This document shows, piece by piece, positions 1-14,977 of a DNA stretch of 64,000 bases. Both the position numbers and the translations under genes were made by a program. This DNA comes from Malurus cyaneus samueli (lineage: Eukaryota; Chordata; Aves; Passeriformes; Maluridae): the NCBI GenBank assembly GCA_009741485.1, contig CM019237.1, positions 50,840,050 through 50,904,049 of the forward strand. Reading direction: 5' to 3'. The notes under the pieces are model-generated. The model was given only the letters and a program-made list of their open reading frames with translations. It ran no database searches and was not told the origin of the DNA. Position 1 is the stretch's first letter, and the number at the start of each line of letters is the position of its first letter.

Positions 1-1449
1 TAATAAGGCCAACCAAAAACTGTTCTGCTGAGTTTCCTACAAATATTCGTTCTTCTCTGTGGCCAGGATTTAGAACCTGAAACTTCCCAAACCATCACAG
101 AAATTTCTCTTGAGTCTAACAAGGCTTTGAGAACTCTCATCTGGTGTTGAACTTCTAATTCAAATGGGATGAAGAAACACAGAGGCAAAGAACGCAGGTT
201 CTTAACATAGAAATTGTATTTCTAAAGGACTTGGCTGTACAAACCTTGGAAAACAAGTTAAGACCAGCTATATAGTTCCACTGATCCAAACATACCATTT
301 CCACATATCTGAAGTTTTATCATCATTATTTCAGGACTCTTCCCCCTACGTCTTGTGTCTTGCGAGAGTCTCTCTTTGCCGCCGCAGCTGACCACACTGC
401 AGCAATGATTGCTCCAGTGCATTCCTCATCTCTCTTCCATGCTCTCCACTGAGACCATGTTCCCGGAGCCATTATGCTGCAGTTGTGGTTTCTTGCACAG
501 AAAATGTTCTGGTGAATAGTGAAGGGTCAGGAGCTGATGTCCCCAGCACGCATCTCTGGGGTTTTCATTGTAATTGTCCTTCAGAGAAGTAATTTTAATT
601 GGCTGAGCACCTTGTAGTACTCTGGACCTTACTCTCCTCACTGCCTTATTTGTCCCGTGTTTTTTGGAAAGTTTGAATTAGAAATCTGTGATAAAATAAT
701 AAATAATCTCTTAGGGACATTGAGGAGCCAATTGAGAGCAGCACGATACCCAGTGCGTGTATGCAGGTCACTCTGCATGACTAGCCCAAGTGCCAAGGAA
801 CACGATTTGATGCACATGTGTTTATCAGGGTAAATATAGCCACTGAATAATAAAGAATATTATTGGAACTTAATCATAAAAGTCACCCAGAAAAAGGTCA
901 TGGATATTCCAGTTGAACAAAGCTGGATATTTTTTAAGGTATAATGGTCTGAATTATTCTTTATGGCAGTGCCAAGCATTATTAGGCTCTTGAAGATGAA
1001 ACCCTCCATTTTTTGAGTGTACAGCCATAGTGAGAGTCCAAAGTGCAAATTGCCCCAACAATTTCTGTTCCTCTCCAGAGCCCAATGTGCTACCAGATAT
1101 TTGGACAGTCAAGAAAGGGACAGTTACTGTAACTGGAAAGAGTCCCACTGAAAGATGCTCTATCCAGTGGAAATGAAGACAGCATACGGTCCTAATGAAA
1201 ATCACCCTTTCTAGTAAGAAAGTATTACAAGTAGAGTGAAAGTATCAATACCAACTTCTACAATATTTCTTTCTAAAATGGACTGTGAGATTCAGCTCTT
1301 CACCTAAACCGATTTGTTCAGCAGCAGCTGTTAGCTTGACACAAATGCAGAGAAATAACACATTCTGAAAAGTAACCAGTTTTGAAATTTGAATACATAG
1401 TAGTGTCTTTCTTCACTTTTACAGAATAACATCTTTTATCCGAAGAGTT

Positions 1450-1665
1450 CAAAGCATTCCTCACATAATTTATTACATCTCACCACCTCATTTCTGAGGC
1501 TTTTAAATATTATTTTTCTCATTGCGGAAGATGAAAAAATGGGAAAATAAAAAAAAAAAATTAGATACTTTCCTAAGACCACACAGTGAGTCAGCATCAG
1601 AGTGGAGTAAAAGTCTGAAGTGATAACCTCAGCTCTGCTATTCCAAATGCTAGAATATATAGTTT
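1450..1665 (-). repeat. Ancient interspersed repeat tail (L3/MIR-like), degenerate
   Basis: The order of short blocks resembles the 3' portion of old amniote L3/MIR-type repeats: a 'cctca..ctgaggc' block, then 'attatttttctcatt', then 'aagaccacacagtgagtca', then a 'ctcagctctgct' block. The consensus reads roughly 'cattttacagatgaggaaactgag' followed by 'aaggtcacacag'. It is highly diverged, so edges and strand are uncertain. This is recognition by eye only. Confidence 0.35.
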
Positions 1666-1744
1666 GTCTGCAACATTCCATACAGTGAGAGGTAATAGCT
1701 TCCTGAAGAACTGCTGTAATTCAACCTGGAAGTTACTGGGACAG

Positions 1745-1832
1745 ATGTGTTAACTACAGGATGAAACTCTGTCACCTAGCTATTCAAAGGGTCAGACTAG
1801 ATGGTCAGAAAGGTCTTGTCTAGTCTTAAAAT
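1745..1832 (+). repeat. Old CR1-like LINE 3' end fragment
   Basis: The stretch contains 'gtcagactagatggtcag' followed by a 'gtcttgtctagtctta' block. This matches the pattern of CR1-family 3' untranslated ends ('ggactagatgatc...ggtccctt...'). It is truncated and diverged, and the terminal 8-bp repeats typical of young CR1 are missing. Confidence 0.5.
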
Positions 1833-4800
1833 AGAAGAGTCATTTCCACAAAGCTAATTGCCCTTTCTCTCCTTCCAACAAATTCAGCAATTAGTCTTGT
1901 TGAAAAGCTTGCCATGAAACTGCATTTTTCAAATCTAAGGCATATTATGCTAGAGGTTAGCAAAAATAGCTTCAGAAATCCTGAAAAAATTGACAGATTG
2001 AATCTATCAAATCCATTTTTAATTTTATTTTGACAAAAATTCACACTGGGGCTGACAGCTCCTTGTAAAAACAACTTTGCTGTCTGCAGTTTGAAACACA
2101 CATGTTATAAAACCTTGGGAACAGGATTTATAATAGAAACCTGGCAGTCTCCTAACTCTACCAGTATTATCACCATGTGTGACAATAATATATTAGGACC
2201 ATACTTCAGACCTCCTTCATTAGATTCTGACATATGGAGGAGAAAAGAGACCCTGAAAACTAGAGAGGACATAGAGTGCAGTCTCAGCTGTGCATATTTA
2301 TCATCTAAATCAAGTGAAGGCTATTTATTGACTTATTGATTCTAATTCAAAATGAGAACTTAATTAAAAGTTTAGCTCATTACCACACAATTACATGGCC
2401 CTCAAGACATTTCCAGGCTAGTAAAGTGCACATTTAATCATGTGGTATATTGGATCTTCAGTTGTTATAAATCAGACGTTAGTGGTGCCATGCTAATTTA
2501 CGCCATCTGGGGACAGGGCCTATTAGTTTTCTATGCCGGAGACATTTGTTATTGTTTTAAATAAGGGAGCTACAATGTAGTGTTGCCCTTTGCTGAGCAA
2601 TAGTATGTGTTAACTTCCAACCAGAAGGTAAAGCAGTGATGAGAAATTTAGTCTTGGTACCACACATACCACATTACATATACCAGCCTCTGCTCAAGCA
2701 GCGTGAAGAACTGTCTTCCAAAATTGTAATACCAGACCCCAGAGAAGCTGTTCTGCCTTGGAAACAGGGTTTGGTGGATCTTCTAAGAGAGATTCTGTCA
2801 GAGAACAAACTTCTGCCAGTTTCTCCACAGAAGCACAGCACTCATGTATCCAGATGCAACCAACATCTCCATTGATGTGCTGCGTCAGCTCTGATATCCT
2901 TTTTAGTTCTCAGCCTCATAGGCCTGCACTTTCACCTCACAACTTGTGCTGCTTCCCCTCTATACAGCCAGTGGAAGAGTTTGGTTCTGTAAATTTGCCT
3001 TCTGAGGTTCTTAGAATGCAGCAAATTTAGGATTTGTCCCTGCAAAGAACCAGAATGCTAGATATATTTGCATTCATATAATGCAGCATTCCATGGCTCT
3101 AATCTTGAGCATTTTTATGTGTTTTTGTATTTTTTAATCATTTTTATTATCAAATGGCCAGATTAAATTGTCTGGAAATCAAATTGTGACAGACTTTCAC
3201 ATGTAGGCACGAAGTGTATTAAGCCACAGAACATTAGAGGGCAAGTTAAGTTGGTCACGCAGAATCATTGTGTATCTTCAGGGACTGAAGTTCATTCTCT
3301 GAAACAGACACTCCAAAAAACCCTGCAGAATGATAGCATGCACTGTTATCCTCAAGAAGAGTTCGAAATCTTCACTTTGCCTGGCATCTTTTTTCAGCTA
3401 ATGCTTTCCACATCTTCTCCTACATGAGCCTTCTAAAAAGAATTTGGGCAGATAATTTCTACATATGCTCATATTTCAGAGTCTCAGCATAGGACTTTTA
3501 GCAGTACTTTTGAGTGGGCTTTTATCAAGGAGCACAAATAAATTTTACCGTACTTCTGACCTAAGGGACTAAAAGATTTTTCAGATTTTTCAGCTTAAAT
3601 GTCCTGTACTTAGACTGACTTCAACACTTGAGTCAGACACTAGCAAGGAAGTGGGCCTAGAAGGAGTTTTCAATCCATTCTTGGCTCTCAGCTCTCAGGC
3701 TGTTACTCACAGTTAAAAGAAGTGCAGCTGGCAGGGCAGCAGGTGTGGGCTGACTGAGCAGCAGCACAAACTATACCTAGCACTAACCTGCTCAATCTGA
3801 AGCAAGGGAAGGACACCAGACACAGCTGGGAAGCTGCATTCATGCATTTTTCAGCCAGCAGAGATGAAGCCTGTGCTTCAGAAAGCACACTGATTACCAC
3901 CAGAGGGTACATGTGCCTGTGTGACTACTGTGATGGTGGCAACAGAGCCAGACAAGCAAAGCCTTAAGTGACAGCTTTTGAAAACTCTGTAGCCCAAGGA
4001 GTATCTGTAAAGGGGATTGATTGAGGGAACAGGCATTTTAATAGCTGCTTAGTAGGTGCACCTGCTACTACTCAATGTTCAACCAAACAGTATTTCCCAG
4101 CTATTGATTGAGCACATCCCAGAGCTGCTAAAGAGCTTTTTTTACATAATGCCAGATACGGTGTGTGACTGCTCTTCTCTGTTGCCTTGGATGTTTCCAT
4201 AACAAGAAGATACCAACTAAGATGGCCCCTGCTATGTTTGATTGCAATATCTCCAGCTGGTAAGAGCCCATGTTTTACCCATTACAGGTAGAGTAATGGT
4301 TTGTGTCTTTCTAGGGCTTGCAGTTCTGAGCCATCATACTGGGTTTGTAGCAATAGCTGCATGAGACTTCTGCTGTCTCAGATCCCACTTACTCTTTCAC
4401 TAATTGCTTATTCTTTCCCTGCTTGTCCTTTTTCCTCGACTTCCTTTTGGTGGGTTCACATCATACAATGTGTGGCCAGTCTATATTACTGGAAGGGACA
4501 GAGGCATAAGTAAGGATAAAAGAATTTATCTTGCAGCCTGCTCTGTGCCATAGCATGTAGACTGGAGTCAGTTTTCAGTTTGCTTCTTTGCTTCTGTTAT
4601 GGCCATCTTGTTTGTTCATCCAAGGAAAACAAGAAAAATTTTAAAAACGAAAGTCAAACCAAACCAAATAAACAGGTTTTTGTGTAATCACCTTGCAGAA
4701 CTTTTGTAATCTGAGAGAGAATTTCCCTGACACTTTATGAATCCTACTGAAGCCTGAAAGTGAGCATTCAGGGCTAGCAGAGCTTTTTATAAAACTGCCA

Positions 4801-7800
4801 TCAGTAGGCATGTTAACAGAGCAATGCAACCAAGCAGTTTATCACTGCTTTTCAGGTTTGCAGAAACTGATCTGATGGAGAAGATCTCATGCCTTATAAT
4901 TTTTACATTGATTTCAGAAAGTATCCTAGTAGTGAGGGCAACTGAACATTACAACAATAGATGAAGGGGGCAGCATGACTGACACTACTCTGAGTCTTTA
5001 GGAGGCAGTTTGGATATCTTTCTAAAAGATACTCTTTCAAACTGGCTTTGGCATGAATGGTCCCTTCTGGCCAAAGGATCTGTCCAAAATGTATCGTTGA
5101 TTCAGCTCTTTCCTTCATATGTAACAGGCAGAATAAGTCCTCAGCATGGTCATAATTTGCATAAAGATAATGGTTGCAATAAAAGCCTATGCTTTGGGGG
5201 TTTAGCTGGGTAACCACTGGGGTCAAGAAAGGTTTTTTTTTTTTTTTCTCGCACTATACAATAAACCAGATGTACTCTGGGTTAGTGTTTGTTTAGTTCC
5301 TCTGAAGCACTGGAAATCAGCCATGCCTACAAACTGACTCCTCCCTGGTGAACCTTGCAGTGGCCCAGGGTTACATTTAGACTCTGGAATACTGCGGGAA
5401 GCAGTTTGCTCAGACCTGAGAGCCTCTCCTGCAGCATGAGAGCATGGCTAGCTTGGTCTATCTCACTGTCTCTAAACACTCTCCCAGTACCTGAGAGGCT
5501 TTGGAAATGGAACAACCTGCAATAGAGATTGGAGTGACTCCTTTGTTTCTAAACTCTGCTTCTTGCAATACCATTTCTCAAGCTGTAAATGCCTTTCTGT
5601 GCTGGTAATGTCATTTGGGGAAGACAATACCAAGAATTTCCAAGATGGGAGTATCTAAATAATCAGTAAGTTCTGATAGCCTGCAACTCTGTTGCTGCAT
5701 TTGCACAGCCAGTGCATGTGTAGCCACCCCCATCCCATCACCTTCAGGCCTTCTGCCAAGACTGCAGGTATGCAAGCCCAGGCACACAAGGGAGAGGTTG
5801 GAGGAGCCTGCAAAAGTCAGTGGCAACAACCGCACTTGAGCATTAACACCAGCTAGAAATGCTTAGGCAGGCTGCCAGCAAGGGGCTGCAAAACAGCCTT
5901 GCCTGCAGAACCCACTGTGAATTGGAAAAGAATGTCAGAGGTGAGGATAACCTGCCAGTTTTGAGCTTGTTTTCAGAGTTGCTGTGGTTTTTTAGATATC
6001 TAAGCTGTTGATCCACATTTATACTATGCTTGAGTCAGATTAGTTTTTACTTCGTGGGCACTAAGAGCTGTCTGTATTATGCAGACCCTTAGAGAAATAG
6101 TAACTGCTGGGTTAAATCCTACCTGTATTAGTAAATACATAAATATAAAACCTATCATGCAACACAACATAGATTTGATCCATCTTTCCTAACCTCCAGT
6201 GATTTTAATACAGCAGGAAGAAGCCTAATGAGATTTGTCAGGAGATACTACTGGATCTGGTGGCTGGGAAAGCTAAATGCTGCATTAAATGTAAAACTCT
6301 TCATATACTGCAGAGTGCTCAGGTTCAGTCACTGACCTTTTACTATGGCTCCTTTGGCAGTGAGTCTTTGAGACAAAGCAGTGTTTTAATACAAATGAAT
6401 TCTCTCTTACAGGGCTCCTGCAGCTCAGGAATGGGTCCTGATTCTTTCATTACCGTAAACAGTTGTTTTTAGTGGAGCTGCTCATGGGAGTTCGTCTCTC
6501 TTAATCTTACTCAGTGCTGGAAAATTTTACTTTCAAACCCTTTTTTACTCAGTGTGACTTCCTGTGGCTATTCTACTGCACATGTTTGTTGGCTGTTAAT
6601 AGACTGGTCCATAAGGTAATTCTTTCCACATTCTACACAGTAGCTTTTTTCCTCTTCTTTTGTTAGGAGCTTCAATAAAGATGGATTTTAATGCTTTTAT
6701 TAAGCTGTTGAAACCAAGGCTAGGGGAACATATCTAGTGTACCTAAATTCCTGAAGCAGCTTCTTGGCACAGAACAAGATCTGATTTGCAGTCTTTCTTT
6801 CTTCCTACTATGCAACGATAGCAGAAATATAGTAGAAGCAGAAGATATTTTATATATAACCAAAAATCTGTCTTGTGTAGGGTGGGAAAGCATTGAGTTT
6901 CTTACAACTGAGTGCCATGAATGTCTTCTCTGAGGCACTTCCTTTCAGTATTTTCATGTGTTCTTATATATTTAGGAAGAGTGCTGGTTTTTAACATTAC
7001 TAAAGTAGAGCTGGATGTGTCACATTAGATGTTTACAAAATCTTTCCCCCATTGGTCCCATTGCGCCCCCCCCCCCAATGTATATTTGTTTTCTTTTTAG
7101 TGTTAATAGCAGAGCTGCCTCAGAATTTTCAAAATCTAAGTGAGTTTTCCAGAAAAAAATCTGCTAAATACTGCTGGTTTTCAACCCTCCTGCAGAGTAC
7201 TAAAAGACAATGGAATTTCTTTTCACTAAAAAAAAAATCATAAAATCTAATTGTAATTAAGAATTTTTGGACGTTTTCCCAGGTTTTTTTTTTTGTAGAT
7301 CCTACTGGACTTTGGGTTTTTTGCTGTTTGATTTTTTTTTGCCTTTGTACAGAAAGATAGCACCTGATTTACCCTTAAACCTCCTTCCTTTAGAACTTTG
7401 TCACCTTTCAGTGACTCAGGTGTGCAGGTTTTCTGCCTCCCTTTTTTGAAGGGAACAGATGGTGCAGTTACAAGCCAATTTTCTTATAACCATAGTAATT
7501 CAAATACACATTGATTCTTGGTCCTGTCTTGCCTAGTGACACTGTTATATTGTCAGTGATGTGCCAGTGTGTGACACCAGGACAAACGTTTGCTCAGCCA
7601 ATATACCTAGTCTGGGGATCATAAACTAGCTTTTATAAACCTTACCAAAAATAGGAAATTTAGTTTAGAATATGTTAAATATGAAGTGTTACCTCTAAAA
7701 GAAAATCACGGATGTCTGGTCTTGTACCAGTTGCAATTCATTTATCTAAAAATATTTAAGTTAGGATACAATCTAAAAAGAACTTACATTTTTCCAACCA

Positions 7801-8890
7801 CTACTAAAATTTTCTAAAGTGAACCCTTTTCATTTAAAAAATTGTAATCAGAGTTGCTGCTACCACTTCCTGCAAGGTTTAGATTTGGTTGTTTGCTTCA
7901 CTCTCTGACTAGTGTTGCAATCATCTGTAAACACAGGGGACATTTGAAGCTAACAAAAAAAAACCATTGAAGCTTTGATCAGGGGAAAAGCAGGAGGTGG
8001 GTTTTGTTTTTGAATAACTTCTCCATGATTTTACAGTTTATTAGCACCAACTTAAACAAGCTAATAGGTTCAAATTACGACAAAATAATTGCAGTTTTTT
8101 ATAGAGCCACTATGAAATAACTTCCCTTCCATTTTAACCTTTCATCTTAGTCTTGTTCTTATCTGTGGACTGCCCCTTTGCCCTCTTCTTCCTCTTTGCC
8201 TGAAAAATAAGCAGAAAATACAGTTTACATTATGTCTGTACACGTCTAGGTTTTTTTAATATATCCCCAGAGGAAAGTGGATAAATAAATATACATTTTT
8301 CAATAGCTGTAGAGCATTTGTTTAACATGGACTAACTCCTCAATAACTAGCAGAAGATTATACATGCAAATCTAATTTTATGGCTAACTTAAGTCTCTCT
8401 TGGGAACCTTGGTGACTACTTGCAAACACTTGCCTTGAATCAGCAGTATCTGCAAAGATACATTATGGTGCTAAAAGTGTATAATGCAAAAAGTGAGGTA
8501 AAAATGGAAGAAGATTTAAAAAGAAGGAGGAGATGGAAAAGGGAAGTACTATAAAGGGAAGGGCATCTATAAAGAGAGAGGGGTCTAAGCCTTTTACAAT
8601 AGAGGCAGACTGAAATAACCATGGTTTCTTCTTTGAGTCGTGAGAATAGCTATTTTCTTGTTTAAAAGCTTAAAGAGCTATTAAGTTGGGCAAATCACTG
8701 GTAAAACAGCTGGAAATGTAAATAGCAATTTAAACAGTCCATTGCCCCTCAATCCAAATGTGGAATGTGCAGATCTACTTCAAAAAAGTTCCTCTGGTTT
8801 TATTATATTGTCAACGGTAAGAGGATTGAGTAGGCACCCTTTCTCCATGGGCTGAATGGAGACAGTGTGCTTTATTTAGAATATCCACAA

Positions 8891-9009
8891 ATTTTCTCCT
8901 TTTCTCATTTTTCTCCTTTTTTCCCCCCTTTTTTTTCTCCCTTTTTACCTTTTTCTGATTTTTTCCTTTCTTTTTTGTTTTTTCTTTCTTTTTTTTTATT
9001 TTTTTTTCA
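8891..9009. repeat. Pyrimidine-rich low-complexity tract
   Basis: About 120 bases are almost entirely T and C, with runs such as 'ttcccccctttttttt', and very few purines. It is simple sequence. The 61-codon open frame across it (Phe/Ser/Leu-rich) is a composition artefact. Confidence 0.85.
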
Positions 9010-9920
9010 AGTGAGCAGACGAGTCTCTAATTTTCACACCATTCTCCCTTAGAGACCTCCTTCAATTGCACCATTCTTTCATTATGTGGAACTAATGAAG
9101 TGCTCTGCAACCTTTAGGTCTCCAAAGAATCCATTCCATTGCTCTAGGAATATAGTCCTTAAATAAAACATGTTTCATTGGCTGACTTCAAAACACTATT
9201 CTTATGGGGGAGGGGGGATAAATAATTGCCCTGGAATCACATCGGACAATGCTTTTAAATTATAGTTACAGTCAAAGGATACATTTAGCAATGGCAGTTT
9301 GGGCTCTTATTCCTAGTAAGCTGGCAAAATTGGAGTATAATTTCTTTGCAGTTCCAAATAACAAATCTTTTTATGACTATTGTCTTTTCAGTGCCTGCAT
9401 TCTCTTGAAAACTAACAGGCTCCGTGGTGTAAAAAATAATGCAGTAGCAGATCAATAAGACTAATAATTCAGCAGCTGAGTTGGAAGGCTGGCTGCTTGT
9501 GTGTCTTAAAAATAACACCTCACATTTTATATATTGCTTTTCTTCTCCAAAGTACCCACCAAACACTAACTCAGTCCCGTAGCTTGTTTATTCAGCATGT
9601 GGAAGCACAGATCTATATTATCCATGAGGTATCAGATGCCTTATTCTCCCATGGATATTTGCAGGTATGAGTGCAGCTTATTTTCATTTGCCATTATAGA
9701 CTATGGAGAACAGTTATTTCAAATTTGTCAAAGTCTCTTCTCTCTCTAAGCAATGCCTGCCCTCTGGCATTTTTAATTGATTTGCCTTTGTTCTTTAAAG
9801 CTTTTAATTGGTCTGAGCCTTGTTTTCTTTCCCCTGTTCTCAAACCAGTATCCTTACGACTGAAATGTGCTCTCTCATAATATCTTTGTCTGCATAATCT
9901 GCTTTTAAATAAAAAAGAAT

Positions 9921-9934
9921 GGGGGGGGGGGGGG
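9921..9934. repeat. Poly-G run (14 G)
   Basis: An uninterrupted run of 14 guanines sits next to A-rich sequence. Run length in assemblies is often unreliable at such sites. Confidence 0.9.
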
Positions 9935-12900
9935 CTGACACAGGGGGAAAAAGCTATAGTTCAAGGTAAAATTGCTTCTGTGTGTTGGGTTTGTATCTGA
10001 ACCCTGCAAACAAATGTAAACATTTAAATTTTTTATTAGTATTCATTTCCTTTCACATTGCTTATTTTTCGGTCCTTGATCTAATTTGTAGCATATTGGA
10101 TTCTGGCTTTTGATAAACTGAAATAACATGATCAGCATGATTATTGTTATAGTACTGGCAGAAGAGATTTGCTGGCTTAATTTCAGTGAAAACTAGATGT
10201 CTGTCTTTGGCTGTAAAACAATTTATATTTATAGAAGCTGTTGTAATCATCTATTTTGAGTGAAAGGGTTTCTTGGAGCATAACTGTTCTGCAATGCCCA
10301 GGACTTATTCCAAATTTCTAGTGTAAAAATAATGCATTAAAACTCTGTTGAACTGATTAGAAAAGAAAACAGTGCTTAATGAAGGTGGGACTTTAATTTT
10401 TGGGTGGCTAAGGGATAAGTTACCGCCTTTAATTAGCTCCCACTGTATTTTGGTAGGACAGCACACTGCGTTTTGCAAGAGTGAGGACTGGAGCAGCGGT
10501 CAAGAATACGAACTAAGTTTTGCCAAGGTCATTAGTGGCAGTGGTTGCCTAATTGTGGACCCTCTTGAGTGGCCTGATTTCAAACATGCATGGAGCTTAC
10601 AGCCACTGTATTAAGCCAGTCTTACATGTATAATGGAGACTCCTGAGATTCCTTCAAAAATCCTGGTCTGATCTATTTCTGGGTTTTCCAAACTTTCCGT
10701 GTGAACCTGAAAATAATTTAACCTCTCTGTATGATCTTTCCCATATCTTTGCTAGGGAAGAATAATACTCCCCCTTTCTGTGTCATGAGACTTAATTCAT
10801 GAATATTTATCAATCTCTTTATACAGAAGAGAGTTGTACAATACTGGCCTCATCCTAAATAATTTTTGAAATTGCAAATTGGAGACTTGCTGGAGTTTCA
10901 ATAGCTTGATATAAGAGTGATTCTGGAGCTGCATCCTCTCAGTTCTTAGTGTGGAGTGACTTTTATGGAACTTTACTATTTAAATACAGAGTTCCTATTG
11001 TATTTTCTTCCCAAAACAGGGCAGGCAGGCTGATCAGCTGTAGCTGGCAAGCCATGGGAGCACCAAGTGAGGGACAGATGACTCTGACTGGCACAGATGG
11101 GTTGCAGTTGTTGTCCAGCTGCTCATGGTATCCTACTGCAGATAAAGATGTGGGCTCTACTACACCTCCGTTGTGTTCCATTTGAACTGGGACATGCAGT
11201 GCAAGCCGGCCACAGGGCTGACACTGCTGTTCTGCACTCTGCAGAGCTGCTCATCTTGCTGATTAGAACTGGCAGGGTTTGCACACCCTTGATGCAAACT
11301 GGAGTGTGCAACTGAAGGCCAAATAAAGCCAGTAAAAGCTCTACATTATTCTGAGTTGTGGGCTTGGACTTGCAGAGGTAGAAAGCAGATGAAAATTGAT
11401 CTCCTGTTCGAATGTTTAATCCCATGATTAAATGCTAACTGAAGACAAAACAGACAGGGAGAGCTGTAGAAGGCAGTTCCTTTTCACTGCCATACTGCCA
11501 TGTTCAATGTCAACTCCATAAAAACACATAGATTAAATTGTGTTTCTTGGTAAAAAGAGAGAAACCTGGGATGTTGTGTTTAATACAGGTTCTGAACATC
11601 AGGAAAAATCTTACGTGAACTATCTGCAGCCTTGACACATGTGGATATCTACATACATCTGGACTTAATGGTGTTCAAGGATTCTTTCATTTGGAAATTG
11701 GTGGCACAAGTATTGATTTTGCTTTTCTATAATTCTACTGTATTTGATTGAAATTAATTCCAAATTATTTCAGATGTGTAATTTAAGTTGAAATAGGATG
11801 AGAATTTACCTGGGAGCTTTCAAGCAGTCAGTAGCTTGTTCCTGCTGTATTTTCACTTTGGGATAGTTTACATTTTTCTGATTTAATCAGCTCTTTTAGC
11901 ACACCTTCATGAAGACTTACTGTGCTGTTATCTTCTGTAAGATGATTTCATTGTAATTTACTATACCTGTGTTAATCCAATCCATCTCTAATGACATAAT
12001 AATATTAACAAACTGAAATACTAATGCGTCTGCACTGCGTATTTCATAAAATTTGAAAAGAGAAGCAATGAACATATGAGACTAAATCCTGCTGTCTTTA
12101 TTAATTCAGCCACGGCCTTTCGATTGAACAAAATAATATGCAGGATTAAGATGAGTGGAATTTTACCCTTTCTATATCCAGGCCTCCTGAGGATGCTGCA
12201 TTTATTTCTATTTGATAATCTCCTCTTTTATTTGCCATTTCACACCAGCTGAAACTGCAGCTGCCTGTCAGGAATTGAGTTAGTCTGAGCTTCAGCTATC
12301 TCATAGGTAGCTTAGTGCACTAAAGCATTGGGTCCTCTGGAGATCTCTTAGGGAGGAGAACTCATTTAGCAGAAAATTTTAATTGGGGTTTCCAAGTGGT
12401 TCTGGAATGATTGCTGTACATTTGGATAGAATGATGTATTTTCAAAGGCTCTGCAAGTGTGTAACCAAACAGGGTGTGTTTTAAGGATGAAGTAGGCAAC
12501 CAGGATACCTTGATTCCTGGTGCTTTTAAAAATGATTACTGAGAAAACATGTGAGATACACACTCTACCATTCAGAAGAAGCATGCTTTCAGCACGAGGG
12601 GTCTGGCGAGACATATTTCCCTTCTGTGCTGGAGAGGGATCTCTGCTGGGTCCTTCACAACAGTATTGGAAAACTGGGCTGGTGTCTGTGTCAACATGGC
12701 CTGTGAGCTACAGACTCCCTCACAGCAATTGCAATTACCCCTGCAGGCACAATGGGACTGAAATAGAATCCTGGGATTTAGGAAAAATGTGCCAGAAGGA
12801 ATGAAGATTTGCTGACCTTTTGTTTTGTTACACTCAGGTTAGAACTGCAAAAATCAATGTACATGGGTGCATAGACTTTTTTTATTCTGGTTTGGTTTGT

Positions 12901-13315
12901 TTTAAGAAGGGGAATCATTGGTTGATGTCATAGAAAAGTCTGAGGCAAAGATTTGAGCTTGGATATCTTCTGCAGTATGTTCTCTGTTGGAAGTTTCTCT
13001 TAAACCACAAAGATCATAATAGCCTAGTCCCATCAGATTTGTCTGGTGTGTTGACAAGTGCAGCATGATTCTACACAAGACATGGTCTTTGCCTATTGCT
13101 GCATACTTCTGTGGGAACTGAATTTTACTTATAGTATTCCCATTGAAACCATAAGAACACAACTGTATCCTTAAGTCTAACTTTAATTTTTCATTTCCTT
13201 TGTCCAGTGTTTCAAACTAAAATAGGTTCCTTTTCACTGCTGGTGATGTTCCTAATAGTGCTCAGCATCAATATTTTAAGCATTTGAATATTAAAAAGTC
13301 TGAGGAACATAGCTG

Positions 13316-13405
13316 ATATAAATTTTAAAAATAATAAAATTCATATTTATTATAATTTAAGTTGTTATTACTATATATTATTAATTTAATATAAATTATA
13401 TAATC
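13316..13405. repeat. AT-rich low-complexity patch
   Basis: About 90 bases are nearly pure A/T, with repeated 'aataat', 'attata' and 'taatttaa' blocks. There is no coding potential. Confidence 0.8.
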
Positions 13406-14946
13406 ATGTACTTGGTCATCTTTACCAGAACATTACCTTTACGATTCTGCATCCAAGTATTTTAAAGATCCTACTGTGAGGTTTGTCCTTCTTCCTTAAA
13501 AGACACAGGAAAAATCATCTTCTCACTGCTTTGAACTCTTCTTGTTTGAGAAACACTATTCTGTTTACTGGGAAGCAGTCAAAACTTCTTATCTGTCACA
13601 ATCCTTAGCTAATCTGAGCATAGCTAGAGATGGAAAAAAGTCACTACATGACCATAGGAGACAGGACTCTGCTTTCTGAACCTTTGTGGTGTGGTGCTGC
13701 TCTGAAAGTTATTTCTCACCAAGGAAGAACCATATAGTGCTTATGCTACAGACCTACAGGCCTAACTTGCTGCTGCTATCCACCTGATACTCACTTCTCA
13801 CTCCAGGTGATTTATAGTAATTTTTCACAGTTGAAAAAGCCAAGGGTACAGTCACAGCAGGGGAAATGCAGGCTCCCTGATCAAAACCCATCTCAGTTCA
13901 GCTGTGTTGAATGAAGAGAGTCACTGAATTCAAAAGCATTTAATTACAGTACAAAGAATAATATGCATTTATATTTCAATATAGGAACCTACTTTGGAAT
14001 AAAACTTTACTTGTTCTACCCATGTTTTGTCTAGGATAAAACTATTTTATTGGTAATAGACCAGGCTTACTGGATAAAGTCAGAGCTTGAACTCAACCAC
14101 GTCTTTAGTAACATCCTTCTTGTATAAGTTTATATGAAAATGGGCTCTTAAAATGTAGGATTGTGTGCAGTAAGGACTGCAGCTAAACAAGTGGATGAGT
14201 TCCTGTATACACTTGCATTAAAATAAGCACTTTGATTTTAGGAAATCTGTACTACATTGCTCCCACTACATAGCTGGCTTGGACTTGCATCGGCAAAGGG
14301 ATTGATGCTCTGAGCTGGTGCTTAGTCTTCCAGATGTTTTTCATGGAAGAGTTTCTGTCTGTGCAGTAAATTGAACAGATCCTGCAATGCAAAAGTATCT
14401 AAGTTTCAACAGCATTTGACTCTCTTCACATTACAGCAAATTAAAAGGAAAGTCTTGAGAGCAGCTTTGGTACTGTGGGCCTCCCTGAAGAATGCAGAAT
14501 TTCAAATCAGTACACAAATATTACTCTAGCTCTCTATGGCTGGGTGGATAGGGAAGGAGAAAAACTGCAGGAGCTGGCTGTATTACAGGTATTTTTCTTT
14601 TCTGTCTGCAAGAAGGTGTCCTGAGAAATAACCTTTAATTTTTGGTGGAATTGTGAAGTCAGGAAAAGGTTTTATTAAAAAGCTTCTGTAGGAATTGTCC
14701 TAGTCTTGTGGCTGCTATTAATGTTAAAAATTAAATGGTTTTGGTTCAGGAAAGGTTCAAAACAATTGTTGCAGGATTCTTATAAGATCTTACCATGATT
14801 TGGTAAGATGTCCTGCCAAGTCACCCACATCTGCAACTGTGCTGCCAGGCTGCAGTTGAAAATTGCAGTCTCTGGAAGTCCTGGGGCTCCTGTGAGTGCT
14901 TTTGGTTTGAGCTGGGTTTTGGGCTATTTTTTGCTTTTGCCTTTTT

Positions 14947-14977
14947 GGGGGGGGGGGGGTGGGGTGGGGGGGGGGGA
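14947..14977. repeat. G-rich homopolymer tract, potential G-quadruplex
   Basis: The tract is G runs of about 13, 4 and 12 separated by single T residues, followed by more GGG groups ('gtagggagggc'). It satisfies the usual four-G-run pattern for intramolecular quadruplex formation on the + strand. Confidence 0.85.
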
